The notes beneath the pieces are model-generated. The model was not told the origin of the DNA. It saw only the letters and a program-made list of their open reading frames with translations, and did no database searches. The position numbers were made by a program, and so were the translations under genes. Shown here one piece after another: positions 34,601 to 42,742 of a DNA stretch of 49,603 bases; position 1 is the stretch's first letter; each line of letters starts with the position of its first letter. This DNA is from Bernardetia sp. (lineage in GTDB: Bacteria > Bacteroidota > Bacteroidia > Cytophagales > Bernardetiaceae). The DNA lies in NCBI GenBank assembly GCA_020630575.1, contig JAHDBD010000031.1:1-49603 (forward strand), given 5' to 3'.

Positions 34601-34731
34601 TTTATAAGTAGTGTGTGTTAGTTTATCTTGTTCTTTTTTTATAAAAACTCTAATATACGTAGTACAACTTGGATTTGGTTCAAGTGTCGACACTTGAACC
34701 ATAAAAAAATTTTTCTTCGCCTTTGGAATGC

Positions 34732-35307
34732 TTATTTTTTCTTTGTTAGTGAGCTTAATATTTCTCTCATAACAGTTGAATCAGTGGATGTGCAATTTGT
34801 TTTAGACAAATGAATATTTACAAACAAGTCTTTTTTAGCCATAAAATATCCATACATATGTTTCTGATTAATTTTTACTCCCTCAAAGTTAGTAATATCA
34901 TTTTGGCGAAACATAAAATCATCTGTAGGTTCTCCCCACCTTTCTTCATTCGTCTCGTATTTTTTGAGTTTAGAATAATTGAAAAAATAGAAAAAAGGAT
35001 ACGCTGGACTTATATCAGGTCCTCCCATAGCTACTCTTGGCGCATCAACTAAGGTAAGTCTTTCTTCTTCATTTAGCTTGTAGTACAAGATGGAACAAAT
35101 AATTCCATCCTTACTTTCACTATAGTAATAGTAATCTGTACCACGCCATTCTTCTTTAAACTTTTTAAAGTTATTAGTCTTTAGAGTTATTGTTGTGTTA
35201 TCAAGCTTTGGGTAACTAAATTGAAATAATTTTAAACTATCAAATGTAAAGGATAAAAGTCCTGTTATGACTATCAGAGAAAGTGTAATTTTTTTTAGGT
35301 TGTTCAT
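34732..35307 (-). CDS. Putative exported protein of unknown function
   Basis: 191 residues with a short N-terminal hydrophobic signal or anchor (about 6-23). The mature part is Tyr/Phe/Lys rich (DYYYYSES, AYPFFYFFNY) and has one late Cys in KTNCTSTDS. I do not recognise a family. It lies 131 bp upstream of the adenosine deaminase on the same strand and is divergent from purM. Its composition matches its surroundings, so there is no sign of recent transfer. Confidence 0.65.
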   Translation of the reverse strand: MNNLKKITLSLIVITGLLSFTFDSLKLFQFSYPKLDNTTITLKTNNFKKFKEEWRGTDYYYYSESKDGIICSILYYKLNEEERLTLVDAPRVAMGGPDISPAYPFFYFFNYSKLKKYETNEERWGEPTDDFMFRQNDITNFEGVKINQKHMYGYFMAKKDLFVNIHLSKTNCTSTDSTVMREILSSLTKKK

Positions 35308-35528
35308 AATTAGTATTGTTTGTTATTAAAAATAATGCTAATATACTTAAACGTATGATATTGCTTTGATTTTTTAAAACCTTTAGCATTATTATTAACA
35401 AGGAAAATTAAAACCCTTCATATTTTGCACAAACCCTATTATTTTCAGACTTTTGTACTACTTTAAACTAGAAACAAAACTGGTTTAAGCGTCTTCGCTT
35501 GAATCTCATTTACTTTTCCAATAAAACT

Positions 35529-36731
35529 ATGACCTCTCGTTATGCACAACGTGGTGTTTCTTCTCAAAAAGAAGACGTACACGCAGCCATCAAATCTGTT
35601 GATAAAGGAATTTTTCCAAAAGCCTTTTGTAAAATAATCCCTGATATTTTGGGAGGAGATGAAGAATATTGCAATATCATGCACGCAGATGGTGCAGGTA
35701 CAAAATCATCTTTGGCTTATCTTTATTGGAAAGAAACAGGCAATTTGTCGGTTTGGAAAGGAATTGCACAAGATGCCGTCATTATGAATATTGATGATTT
35801 GATTTGTGTGGGAGCAACGGATAATATTTTGCTTTCTTCTACCATTGGACGCAACAAAAACCTAATTACAGGCGAAGTAATAGCCAAAATCATCAACGGA
35901 ACAGAAGAATTATTAGAAAATCTTAGAGAACAAGGCATTACCATTTTCAGTACAGGAGGAGAAACGGCAGACGTAGGCGACCTTGTCCGTACAATAATCG
36001 TAGATAGCACCGTAACGGCACGAATGAAACGAAGTGATGTTATCAGTACAGACAAAATCAGTGAAGGCGACGTAATTGTAGGTTTAGAATCGTTCGGACA
36101 AGCGACGTATGAATCAGAATACAATGGAGGCATGGGAAGCAATGGCTTAACCTCTGCAAGACACGACGTTTTGACTAAAAAATATGCCGAGAAATACCCA
36201 GAAAGTTTTGATAATTCTGTTCCAAGTAATTTAGTTTATAGTGGTTCTAGAAGTTTGACAGATATTTATGAAAAACTTCCAAAAGATATTCGTGTAGATA
36301 TTGGAAAGCTGATTTTATCGCCAACACGTACTTATGCACCTGTTGTGAAAGAAATTTTGAGTAAAATTAGAGAGCATGTACACGGAATGATTCACTGTTC
36401 TGGTGGAGCGCAAACCAAGATTTTACATTTTGTTGATGATTCTCAAAATCTGCATATTATCAAAGATAATCTGTTTGACACACCACCACTTTTTGAGCTT
36501 ATTCAGTCAGAAAGCAAAACAGATTGGAAAGAAATGTATCAAGTCTTTAATATGGGACATCGTTTAGAAATTTATCTCCCAAAAGAACATGCTCAAACGG
36601 TTATCGATATTTCAAAATCGTTTGGAATTGATGCAAAAATAATTGGTAGAGCAGAAAAAAATGGAGATACTACTAATGAGAAAGGTAAAAAATTGACTAT
36701 TTCTTCGGCTCATGGAGAGTTTATATACTAA
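35529..36731 (+). CDS. purM: Phosphoribosylformylglycinamidine cyclo-ligase (AIR synthetase), Bacteroidota type
   Basis: Closes the imidazole ring of AIR in purine synthesis, using ATP. It has 400 residues from the ATG at 35529 (MTSRYAQRGV), where members from this phylum begin; ten extra codons upstream are open but not conserved-looking. Visible are HADGAGTKSSLA near residue 54, DDLICVGATDNIL, FSTGGETADVGDLVRT, GLESFGQATYE, and the C-terminal FNMGHRLEIYLP. This is the divergent, longer PurM form found in Bacteroidota. It is a single-gene unit. Confidence 0.9.
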   Translation: MTSRYAQRGVSSQKEDVHAAIKSVDKGIFPKAFCKIIPDILGGDEEYCNIMHADGAGTKSSLAYLYWKETGNLSVWKGIAQDAVIMNIDDLICVGATDNILLSSTIGRNKNLITGEVIAKIINGTEELLENLREQGITIFSTGGETADVGDLVRTIIVDSTVTARMKRSDVISTDKISEGDVIVGLESFGQATYESEYNGGMGSNGLTSARHDVLTKKYAEKYPESFDNSVPSNLVYSGSRSLTDIYEKLPKDIRVDIGKLILSPTRTYAPVVKEILSKIREHVHGMIHCSGGAQTKILHFVDDSQNLHIIKDNLFDTPPLFELIQSESKTDWKEMYQVFNMGHRLEIYLPKEHAQTVIDISKSFGIDAKIIGRAEKNGDTTNEKGKKLTISSAHGEFIY

Positions 36732-36732
36732 G

Positions 36733-36826
36733 TTTGAATTTAGATTTTAGAAATTAGAATTAATTTCACTAATTCAAAGTATTTGTAATTACTTCTTACT
36801 TCTGAAATCTAACTTCTAAATTTATT
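36733..36826. repeat. Low-complexity intergenic inverted repeat
   Basis: TTTAGATTTTAGAAATTAGAA-like sequence (36741-36761) is mirrored imperfectly by TTCTGAAATCTAACTTCTAA (36801-36820). It lies between convergent purM and the dinD operon and may fold into a weak two-way terminator. Confidence 0.4.
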
Positions 36827-37192
36827 TCAATATTCCTCATCTTTAAAAACTTCCTCCTTAAAATAAGTAATTATATTCATTTTAAGGAGTTTTTCTTGTT
36901 CTTCTATTTTCAAGATAGGCAAGGGTTTGATGAGTTTCCAATGCACCCAGCCGTCTTCATCTGTTCCTTCAAGTTCATAATAGTCAGAATAACTCAATGC
37001 CTTACACGTTGCCATGTGCATCAAATCCTGTTTTTCATCTTTGCTAAATGTTCGAATTCCTTGCCCTAATTCTTGTATTCCCATTAAAAATAAAATTCCA
37101 TTCAAGTCAGGTTTTTTATCAAAATGACTTTGTAATTTTCGGCATAGTATAAACCATTCGGTCTCTATGTCTTTTTCTTCGTTCCATTTCAT
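36827..37192 (-). CDS. Conserved hypothetical protein
   Basis: A soluble 121-residue protein. It has features I recall from uncharacterised Bacteroidota proteins: an opening EEKDIETEWFILCRKL, then LFLMGIQELGQGIRTFSKDEKQDLMHMATCKAL, and a WVHWKL block near residue 83. No domain with known function is recognised. It starts 12 bp after the dinD stop on the same strand and so is probably co-transcribed with dinD. Whether it shares a DNA-damage role is unknown. Confidence 0.7.
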   Translation of the reverse strand: MKWNEEKDIETEWFILCRKLQSHFDKKPDLNGILFLMGIQELGQGIRTFSKDEKQDLMHMATCKALSYSDYYELEGTDEDGWVHWKLIKPLPILKIEEQEKLLKMNIITYFKEEVFKDEEY

Positions 37193-37204
37193 AACATCAA
37201 AATT

Positions 37205-38026
37205 TTATTTTGAGCCTTTTTTTAATTTTTTTGTATCACTTGCTATTCTTCGTTTTACTTTTTTGAGGTCTTCTGCTGGTGGCAGTTCTTCTGGTTTTGT
37301 GCCTCGTCTAAGAAAAACACCTCTTACTTCTTCGTTATTTTTTTTATGTTCTTTTGAAATTTTACTTGTTGAGTTCAAGTTATATTCCTTTATGCTATCA
37401 TTTGTTAAACTGGCAGCAAAGTCTTTACCTTTTATAAGTGAAGTTTGTAAATAATCTGCTAAAGGTCGGTTTGTCGGAACGCCTAATGTTTCTTTCATTT
37501 GTTTTGTCGAAAGTCCTCCAAAAAGAGCTTTATCGCCGTTACTTCTTATATATCCAAAGTTTGCATTTTTTTGTTTGACTAGAGCAGATAATACTTTTTC
37601 GGTATCTGTCAGTTTTTCTCTTGCAGTAACTCTTTCATTTTCTAAAAAACGCTTTTCTATAAGTTCTTGTTTTCTTGTCTGAACGGCAAAATAACTTTGA
37701 GCAAATGCAATTTCATCTTTTGAAGGATCGCCATTTTGGGCAACCAAATAACATGCGTAACGAGTGAGAGCATAATCTTTGAGTTCTCGTGTAGTTTTGC
37801 TACCTATATCGACCATTTTCGTGACCTCACGAAAATGGTTATGAGCATCTTCAGAGCTATTTTTACAAGATTCTAAGGCTTTTTGTATTGATTTATTAAA
37901 GTTTTCCCAACGTGCATAACCGAGTATGTTTTGCAATTCTCTAGCAGACCAAAACTCTACCCCTTCTATTTCTTTACGAATTTGTTCGAAGCGAGCAAAC
38001 AATAATTCTGATTGATTTTTGTTCAT
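37205..38026 (-). CDS. dinD: DNA damage-inducible protein D (BRO-N domain)
   Basis: A 273-residue DinD-family protein. An N-terminal BRO-N-like region has WSARELQNILGYARWENF near residue 25. The characteristic core ELKDYALTRYACYLVAQNGDPSKDEIAFAQSYFAVQTR spans residues 80-117. E. coli DinD is SOS-induced and reported to act on RecA-DNA filaments; whether this is so here is inference. The C-terminus is Lys/Arg-rich. Just upstream of the ATG, TATCTTTA on the minus strand is one base off the -7 consensus. Within the gene, codons for HFREVTKMV form a 28-bp perfect palindrome with a 2-nt centre. Confidence 0.9.
   Translation of the reverse strand: MNKNQSELLFARFEQIRKEIEGVEFWSARELQNILGYARWENFNKSIQKALESCKNSSEDAHNHFREVTKMVDIGSKTTRELKDYALTRYACYLVAQNGDPSKDEIAFAQSYFAVQTRKQELIEKRFLENERVTAREKLTDTEKVLSALVKQKNANFGYIRSNGDKALFGGLSTKQMKETLGVPTNRPLADYLQTSLIKGKDFAASLTNDSIKEYNLNSTSKISKEHKKNNEEVRGVFLRRGTKPEELPPAEDLKKVKRRIASDTKKLKKGSK
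37812..37839. repeat. 28-bp palindrome inside dinD
   Basis: Perfect 13-bp arms ACCATTTTCGTGA / TCACGAAAATGGT separated by CC. It has a higher G+C content and is longer than any other inverted repeat seen inside a coding region of this window. Confidence 0.85.
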
Positions 38027-38178
38027 GATTTTTTGGATTAAAATAATAAAGATACTTCAAGATAGTTAATATAATTTGAAATTGCCTTTTTTATTTGCAT
38101 AAATACTCAAAAAAACTGATTCAAGTAACAAACTCAAATCAGTTCTTTTATTAAAATAGCATTTAGTATTAATCAGTA

Positions 38179-39072
38179 CTATATTTTTTTGCCTTTACCA
38201 TCAACTTTACCACTAACCTTTTCTGACTTTTCAGCAAACTCCACAGCTTCTGTTTTTGCATTTTCAGAGAAAGAACGAACAAAAAAGTAAGTTCCCACAA
38301 TAATAAAAGGAATACTCAAAAGCTGTCCCATATTGATTCCATAAGAAGCTACCATATCAATTTCCCATGCTTCTTGTACATTTTTTACAAACTCAATGAA
38401 AAAACGTGCGCCAAAAAGTAATATTAAAAACTGTCCAAAAATTCGTCCTCTTGGAGTATAACGTTTAGTTTGTAAGTAAGAAACCATCAGATAAATAAAT
38501 AGTAAAATATACGAACCTGCTTCATAAAGCTGTGTAGGATGTTTGGCTAGTGTTTCACCATTTTGTAGGAAGATAAATCCCCAAGGCAAATCTGTTACTC
38601 CTCCATAAATCTCCGAATTCATTAAGTTGCCTAAACGAATAAAAGCACCAGCAAGCGCAATTGGAATTACAATTCTATCCAAAAGCCATAAATAAGGTTG
38701 GTCTGGATGTTTTCTGGAATATAAAAACAGAGCTACCAAAAGCCCAATAGTTCCTCCATGAGAAGCCAATCCACCTTTCCAAATTTTCAAAATTTCTAAT
38801 GGATTAGACAAATAATAAACGGGGTCATAGAATAAACAATGTCCCAAACGAGAACCCACAACAGTTGCAATAACCATATAAGTAAGGAGCGTTTCTAAGT
38901 CTTCTTGTGGCTTACCTTCTATCTGATAGATTTTAGAAAAAATGAAATAACCAACAATAAAACCTGTGGCAAATAAAAGTCCGTACCAACGAAGATTAAT
39001 AAATTTCCATTGCCAAATTTCAGGACTTACGTCCCAAGAAATAGCTGAAATTAAGTTAAGAAAGTCTAGCAT
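38179..39072 (-). CDS. lgt: Prolipoprotein diacylglyceryl transferase
   Basis: Transfers diacylglycerol from phosphatidylglycerol to the lipobox cysteine of prolipoproteins, the first step in maturing the several lipoproteins encoded in this window. It is an inner-membrane protein of 297 residues with about seven helices. Family signatures: LRWYGLLFATGF near residue 27, SRLGHCLFYDPVYY, GGLASHGGTIG, and the Lgt block GAFIRLGNLMNSEIYG near 141-156, then HPTQLYEAG. The short C-terminal tail is Lys-rich and cytoplasmic. It is transcribed alone; no clear terminator was seen. Confidence 0.95.
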   Translation of the reverse strand: MLDFLNLISAISWDVSPEIWQWKFINLRWYGLLFATGFIVGYFIFSKIYQIEGKPQEDLETLLTYMVIATVVGSRLGHCLFYDPVYYLSNPLEILKIWKGGLASHGGTIGLLVALFLYSRKHPDQPYLWLLDRIVIPIALAGAFIRLGNLMNSEIYGGVTDLPWGFIFLQNGETLAKHPTQLYEAGSYILLFIYLMVSYLQTKRYTPRGRIFGQFLILLFGARFFIEFVKNVQEAWEIDMVASYGINMGQLLSIPFIIVGTYFFVRSFSENAKTEAVEFAEKSEKVSGKVDGKGKKI

Positions 39073-39412
39073 ATTTTTGAATAAATTTTAGTAAATACAG
39101 TTTCTTTAGATTTTTGAAGACAAAGAATTTAGTGTCTATTAATTCTGTAAAGATAACGTAAATCTTTTTTAGGCTACAAGTTATAGTAGTTCTTTATGTT
39201 TTTTTCAGAACATTTTGCTAGAACAAAATCTAATAAATTAATCAAAATAAGTTTTTTTGATTGTATTTTTAATGTATAAAGTTTGATTTTTCAAACAAAG
39301 ACAACTTTTTGGATGAAAATTTGGTTTAAATATAAAAAATAGCCATGTGATTCTGTAAAAACGATAATAATAAGAATAATATATCAAAAACAACGACTAA
39401 ACAAAACCAACT
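39073..39412. other. Divergent intergenic region lgt / TPR gene
   Basis: 340 bp of AT-rich sequence. It must hold promoters for both directions, but I found no exact TAnnTTTG box. TAAAGTTTG at 39277-39285 is one base too long. No repeats, RNA gene or small ORF stand out. Confidence 0.5.
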
Positions 39413-39892
39413 ATGAAACAAGATAATAAAATACTAGACCGACTCTTTACCCAACTGCAAACAGCACGTTCGACAGCACGTATAGAAGCCATCCTGACAC
39501 AGATTTGGAATATTTGGCTCAATACAGGTAATGTAGAAATGAATACCTTAATTCGCTTAGGAACTGAAAGCCTTTCAAAAGGAGATTATACGGATGCAAT
39601 TAATGTCTTTACACAAGTAGTGGACAGGAATCCAAATTTTGCAGAGGGCTGGAACAAACGAGCAACAGCCTTTTATTTGAGAGGAAACTATAAAGCAGCC
39701 ATTGATGATATTCATCAGACTTTAAATATAGAAAATCGTCATTTTGGAGCTTTGGCAGGACTAGCAACTATTTATTCTGAAATTGGAGATGAACATGGGG
39801 TACTTTGTACTCTTGAAAAACTCTATCAAATTCATCCTTTTCAGCCCAAACTAAAAGACCAAATTGAAGAGCTTCGTTCAAGATTGAACTAA
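39413..39892 (+). CDS. Tetratricopeptide repeat protein
   Basis: A soluble 159-residue protein with no signal peptide. Two to three TPR units are visible: residues about 46-80 (TLIRLGTESLSKGDYTDAINVFTQVVDRNP), about 81-114 (AEGWNKRATAFYLRGNYKAAIDDIHQTLNIEN), and a weaker one about 115-148. Such small TPR proteins act as protein-protein adaptors; the partner is unknown. The flavodoxin-fold reductase gene follows after 132 bp in the same direction. Confidence 0.85.
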   Translation: MKQDNKILDRLFTQLQTARSTARIEAILTQIWNIWLNTGNVEMNTLIRLGTESLSKGDYTDAINVFTQVVDRNPNFAEGWNKRATAFYLRGNYKAAIDDIHQTLNIENRHFGALAGLATIYSEIGDEHGVLCTLEKLYQIHPFQPKLKDQIEELRSRLN

Positions 39893-40024
39893 AATAATTT
39901 GAAAGTCTTTTAAATCAAAAAATATGTTTATTTATTACTAACTATGCAGTTATAATTTTTATAACTGCTTTTTTTTGTCGTATTTTTCAGAAAATTTGTT
40001 TCAATTTAATCGTTACAGCAAAAA

Positions 40025-40540
40025 ATGGAAATTCTCATTATTCAAGGAAGTGCAAGAAAAAATGGTAATACAAATAAGATTGTAAATTATATTCAAGAAC
40101 AATTAGATTGTGATTTTATTGATTTAAAAAACTATACTATTTCACATTATGATTATGATTCACGCAATAAAAATGATGATTTTTTGCCTTTAATGAGAGA
40201 AATAGTAGAGTATGATTTGATTATTTTTGCTACTCCTGTATATTGGTATTCTATGTCTGGAATTATGAAAACCTTTTTTGATAGAATTACAGATTGCTTG
40301 AAAATAGAAAAAGAAACGGGTAGAAAACTAAGAGGCAAAACAATGGCAATGGTTTGTTGTGGATCTGAGAAAGATGCTGTTTTGGAAATAAGCGCAGCAT
40401 TTGAAATGCCGTTTAGAGAAAGTGCTTCTTATCTAGGAATGGATTATGTAGACAGCGTTTATACGTGGATGGATACGGATGATATTTCAGAAGAAGTAAT
40501 TCAAAATTTAGATAAATTCATAGGCAAAATAACCAAATAG
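40025..40540 (+). CDS. NAD(P)H-dependent FMN reductase / flavodoxin-fold oxidoreductase
   Basis: A 171-residue cytoplasmic flavoprotein. The phosphate-binding loop is IIQGSARKNGNTNKIV at residues 4-19, and the FMN isoalloxazine contact region is ATPVYWYSMSGIMKTFFDR near residues 69-87, both typical of the NADPH-dependent FMN reductase family. The substrate (quinone, azo compound or other acceptor) cannot be told from the sequence. It stands alone. Confidence 0.88.
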   Translation: MEILIIQGSARKNGNTNKIVNYIQEQLDCDFIDLKNYTISHYDYDSRNKNDDFLPLMREIVEYDLIIFATPVYWYSMSGIMKTFFDRITDCLKIEKETGRKLRGKTMAMVCCGSEKDAVLEISAAFEMPFRESASYLGMDYVDSVYTWMDTDDISEEVIQNLDKFIGKITK

Positions 40541-40853
40541 AACAAATAAAGTAGGTTTTATGCTAATTTCAGATACAATATTTGGATTTAACGCACTTGC
40601 TTCTTACATTTAGTTTCTCAAATCTAACTTAAAGTTGATTTACTCATTCAGTTACACTCAAGTTTGTGTTATCCTGTTTTTATAAAAGTTTTATATTAAT
40701 TTTTATAACAAATTCAAATGGATAGCATTTTATTTTTATGATAATAGTTCGATAGAGTTATTTAAGAGTTATTCCAATGCTATATTTGAGTTTTGTAAAT
40801 GAATGTTTTTATAAAAAAATAAACTGTAAAATACCTTATAAAATAGTCAAACT
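40541..40853 (+). promoter_or_regulatory. Upstream region of adk with candidate promoter
   Basis: 313 bp without a gene. At 40781-40788, TATATTTG is an exact TAnnTTTG box, 66 nt upstream of the adk ATG. A TTA rather than TTG lies about 21 bp further upstream. I see no terminator for the reductase gene and no small ORF worth calling. Confidence 0.4.
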
Positions 40854-41435
40854 ATGCTAAATTTAGTTTTATTCGGCCCTCCTGGTGCAGGAAAAGGAAC
40901 ACAGAGCCAACATCTTGTAGAGCATTATAATTTGATACATATTTCTACTGGAGATTTGCTTCGTGCAGAGCGAAAAGCAGGAACACCACTCGGAAAAAAA
41001 GCCGAAGAATACATGACAAAAGGAAATTTAGTTCCTGATGAAGTAGTTATCGGAATGATAGAAAACAAACTTAAAGAAAATACAGGAGCAAAAGGAATTA
41101 TTTTTGATGGTTTTCCTCGTACAACAAAACAAGCAGAAGCATTAGATAATCTTCTCAAAGCTCACCAAGTGGGTATTAATGCTGTTCTTTCTCTCCATGT
41201 AGATGAAGAAGAACTTGTAAAACGTCTTTTAGAAAGAGGCAAAACTTCTGGAAGAGTAGACGACCAAAAAGAAGAACTTATCCGAAACCGTGTACAGGTA
41301 TATCGTAACGAAACTGAAGTAGTAGCAGACTATTATAAAAAACAAGACAAACTCCATGTTATCGAAGGAGTAGGAGAAATTAGCGAAATAACGGCTGCCA
41401 TTCGTGGTGCAGTTGAGCAAGTAAAGGCGAGTTAA
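40854..41435 (+). CDS. adk: Adenylate kinase
   Basis: Interconverts ATP + AMP and 2 ADP. It has 193 residues, the short form without a zinc-binding LID. The P-loop GPPGAGKGTQ is at residues 8-17. STGDLLRAE begins near residue 31, FDGFPRT near 84, and ERGKTSGRVDDQ marks the short LID around 127-138. It is a single-gene unit with a strong terminator downstream. Confidence 0.97.
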   Translation: MLNLVLFGPPGAGKGTQSQHLVEHYNLIHISTGDLLRAERKAGTPLGKKAEEYMTKGNLVPDEVVIGMIENKLKENTGAKGIIFDGFPRTTKQAEALDNLLKAHQVGINAVLSLHVDEEELVKRLLERGKTSGRVDDQKEELIRNRVQVYRNETEVVADYYKKQDKLHVIEGVGEISEITAAIRGAVEQVKAS

Positions 41436-41518
41436 TGAGAATTATAAATTGTGAATGGTAAATGTAAATTCATTTAGCAAAACTCTCTTCTTACAGCCTA
41501 AGAAAATATCAGAAAAAA

Positions 41519-41558
41519 TAAAAACTGTTTCAAACCTTCAAATTTGAAACAGTTTTTT
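41519..41558 (+). terminator. Intrinsic terminator after adk
   Basis: Perfect 14-bp arms AAAACTGTTTCAAA / TTTGAAACAGTTTT with an 8-nt loop and flanking A and T tracts, about 85 nt downstream of the stop. The flanking A/T runs make it potentially active in both directions. Confidence 0.88.
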
Positions 41559-41583
41559 GTTTTCTCATTTCAGTATCTAACGG

Positions 41584-41732
41584 ATGTTACACAGTCAAAC
41601 AAAACCCATAACTTTAATTATGGGAAAACAAAATGTGCTGTTTTATACCCTTCTCTACCTGTTTTACCACGATTAAAATCTTGGGTTTCGTTTATGCAAG
41701 TAATTTGCAGAAAATCTATTCTTGTGTAACAT
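41584..41732. repeat. Possible short repeat element with 10-bp inverted ends
   Basis: A 149-bp segment bounded by ATGTTACACA (41584-41593) and its exact reverse complement TGTGTAACAT (41723-41732). Inside is a hairpin CCCATAA-N6-TTATGGG (41605-41624). Read on the minus strand this is followed by TTTTGTTTG and could terminate the amidase transcript. The minus strand also has a 37-codon open stretch ending NETQDFNRGKTGREGYKTAH and six more residues, with no start codon. It may be a MITE or a gene remnant. The rest of the 324-bp gap between adk and the amidase holds only the adk terminator and AATTGTGAATGGTAAATG-like low-complexity DNA. Confidence 0.35.
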
Positions 41733-41759
41733 TAATATAACTCTCATTTCCACAAATCT

Positions 41760-42542
41760 TTATTTTGCCGAAACTTCGTTTTTATATTCTTTAAAAGCAC
41801 GATAAATTCCTGACGCAATATAAGTTTGTCCATTATCAGTTTTCAAATAACCCTCTTCTTTTGTGTTGGTCAAAAAACCAATTTCTATAAGTGCTGCTGG
41901 CATAGCTGTTTTCCACAATACTAAAAAGCCACTTTGTTTTACACCTCTATTCTCTCTGTTTACACGCTCTTCGAACTGTTTTTGTACTTTGGTCGCAAAA
42001 TCAATACTCTTAGTCTGATTAGCACTCTGAAAATTTGACATTTTGATATACGAAATAATGCTATACGGGTCAAATTGATATTTTTCTTTGTGATTTTCTT
42101 CTTTCAAAATAACAGCATTTTCACGCATAGCTACATCAAGGTTTCCATCTGTTTTGTGCATTCCGATAGTATAGGTTTCGGCACCCAAAACCTCTTTGTT
42201 TTTAGCTGCATTACAATGGATAGAAATAAATAAATCAGCTTTATTGCGATTTGCAATAGCAGTTCTTTCATCTAATTCTACAAAAACATCTGTGCTTCTT
42301 GTATAAACTACTTTTACATCTTTGAGGTTTTCTTTGATATAATTTCCTACTTTCAAGGCAACGGCAAGAGCAACATCTTTTTCTTTTGTTTTACTGCCCG
42401 AACACCCTGGGTCTTTTCCTCCGTGTCCAGCATCAATGACAACTGTAAAATTGGTAGCATCTTTATTAGTAAAACTAAAAAGAGTCAAGCCAAAAAGGGC
42501 TACAAAAAACAAATAAGGAAGAGATTTTAAATATTGATTCAT
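41760..42542 (-). CDS. N-acetylmuramoyl-L-alanine amidase (Amidase_3)
   Basis: Cleaves the bond between MurNAc and L-Ala in peptidoglycan, in the periplasm. It has 260 residues with an N-terminal signal or anchor (about 8-24). The Amidase_3 zinc site is visible: VIDAGHGGKDPGCSG near residue 36, an SIHCNA motif near 105, and the catalytic Glu in ALIEIGFLTNTKEEGYL near 217. It has no cell-wall-binding SPOR, AMIN or LysM domain, so it may depend on a partner for activation. It is divergent from the exported thioredoxin-fold gene. Confidence 0.93.
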   Translation of the reverse strand: MNQYLKSLPYLFFVALFGLTLFSFTNKDATNFTVVIDAGHGGKDPGCSGSKTKEKDVALAVALKVGNYIKENLKDVKVVYTRSTDVFVELDERTAIANRNKADLFISIHCNAAKNKEVLGAETYTIGMHKTDGNLDVAMRENAVILKEENHKEKYQFDPYSIISYIKMSNFQSANQTKSIDFATKVQKQFEERVNRENRGVKQSGFLVLWKTAMPAALIEIGFLTNTKEEGYLKTDNGQTYIASGIYRAFKEYKNEVSAK

Positions 42543-42637
42543 AACAGATTGATATTTTTACTAGGTAATTTTTAGTATTCTAATTTTTTAATAGAAACTA
42601 TATGTTCTATACTCAAAATTAACAAAAAACTTTCCAA

Positions 42638-42666
42638 TTTGGATATAGCATGGGGTTATAGTTTTG
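42638..42666 (+). promoter_or_regulatory. Promoter of the thioredoxin-fold gene at 42743
   Basis: TTTG (42638-42641), 17 bp, then TAGTTTTG (42659-42666) is an exact fit to the Bacteroidota consensus, 76 nt upstream of the ATG. Confidence 0.6.
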
Positions 42667-42742
42667 ATAATCAGATAATAGGTTGTGCTAATTGTCGTTT
42701 GTAAAGTATCAATCCAACTAATTTGAGTTTTATCAAAATTCT

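Noticed and set aside
41544..41729. 61-codon open frame on the plus strand
   Set aside because: It begins inside the adk terminator, has no recognisable protein features and overlaps the inverted-end segment.
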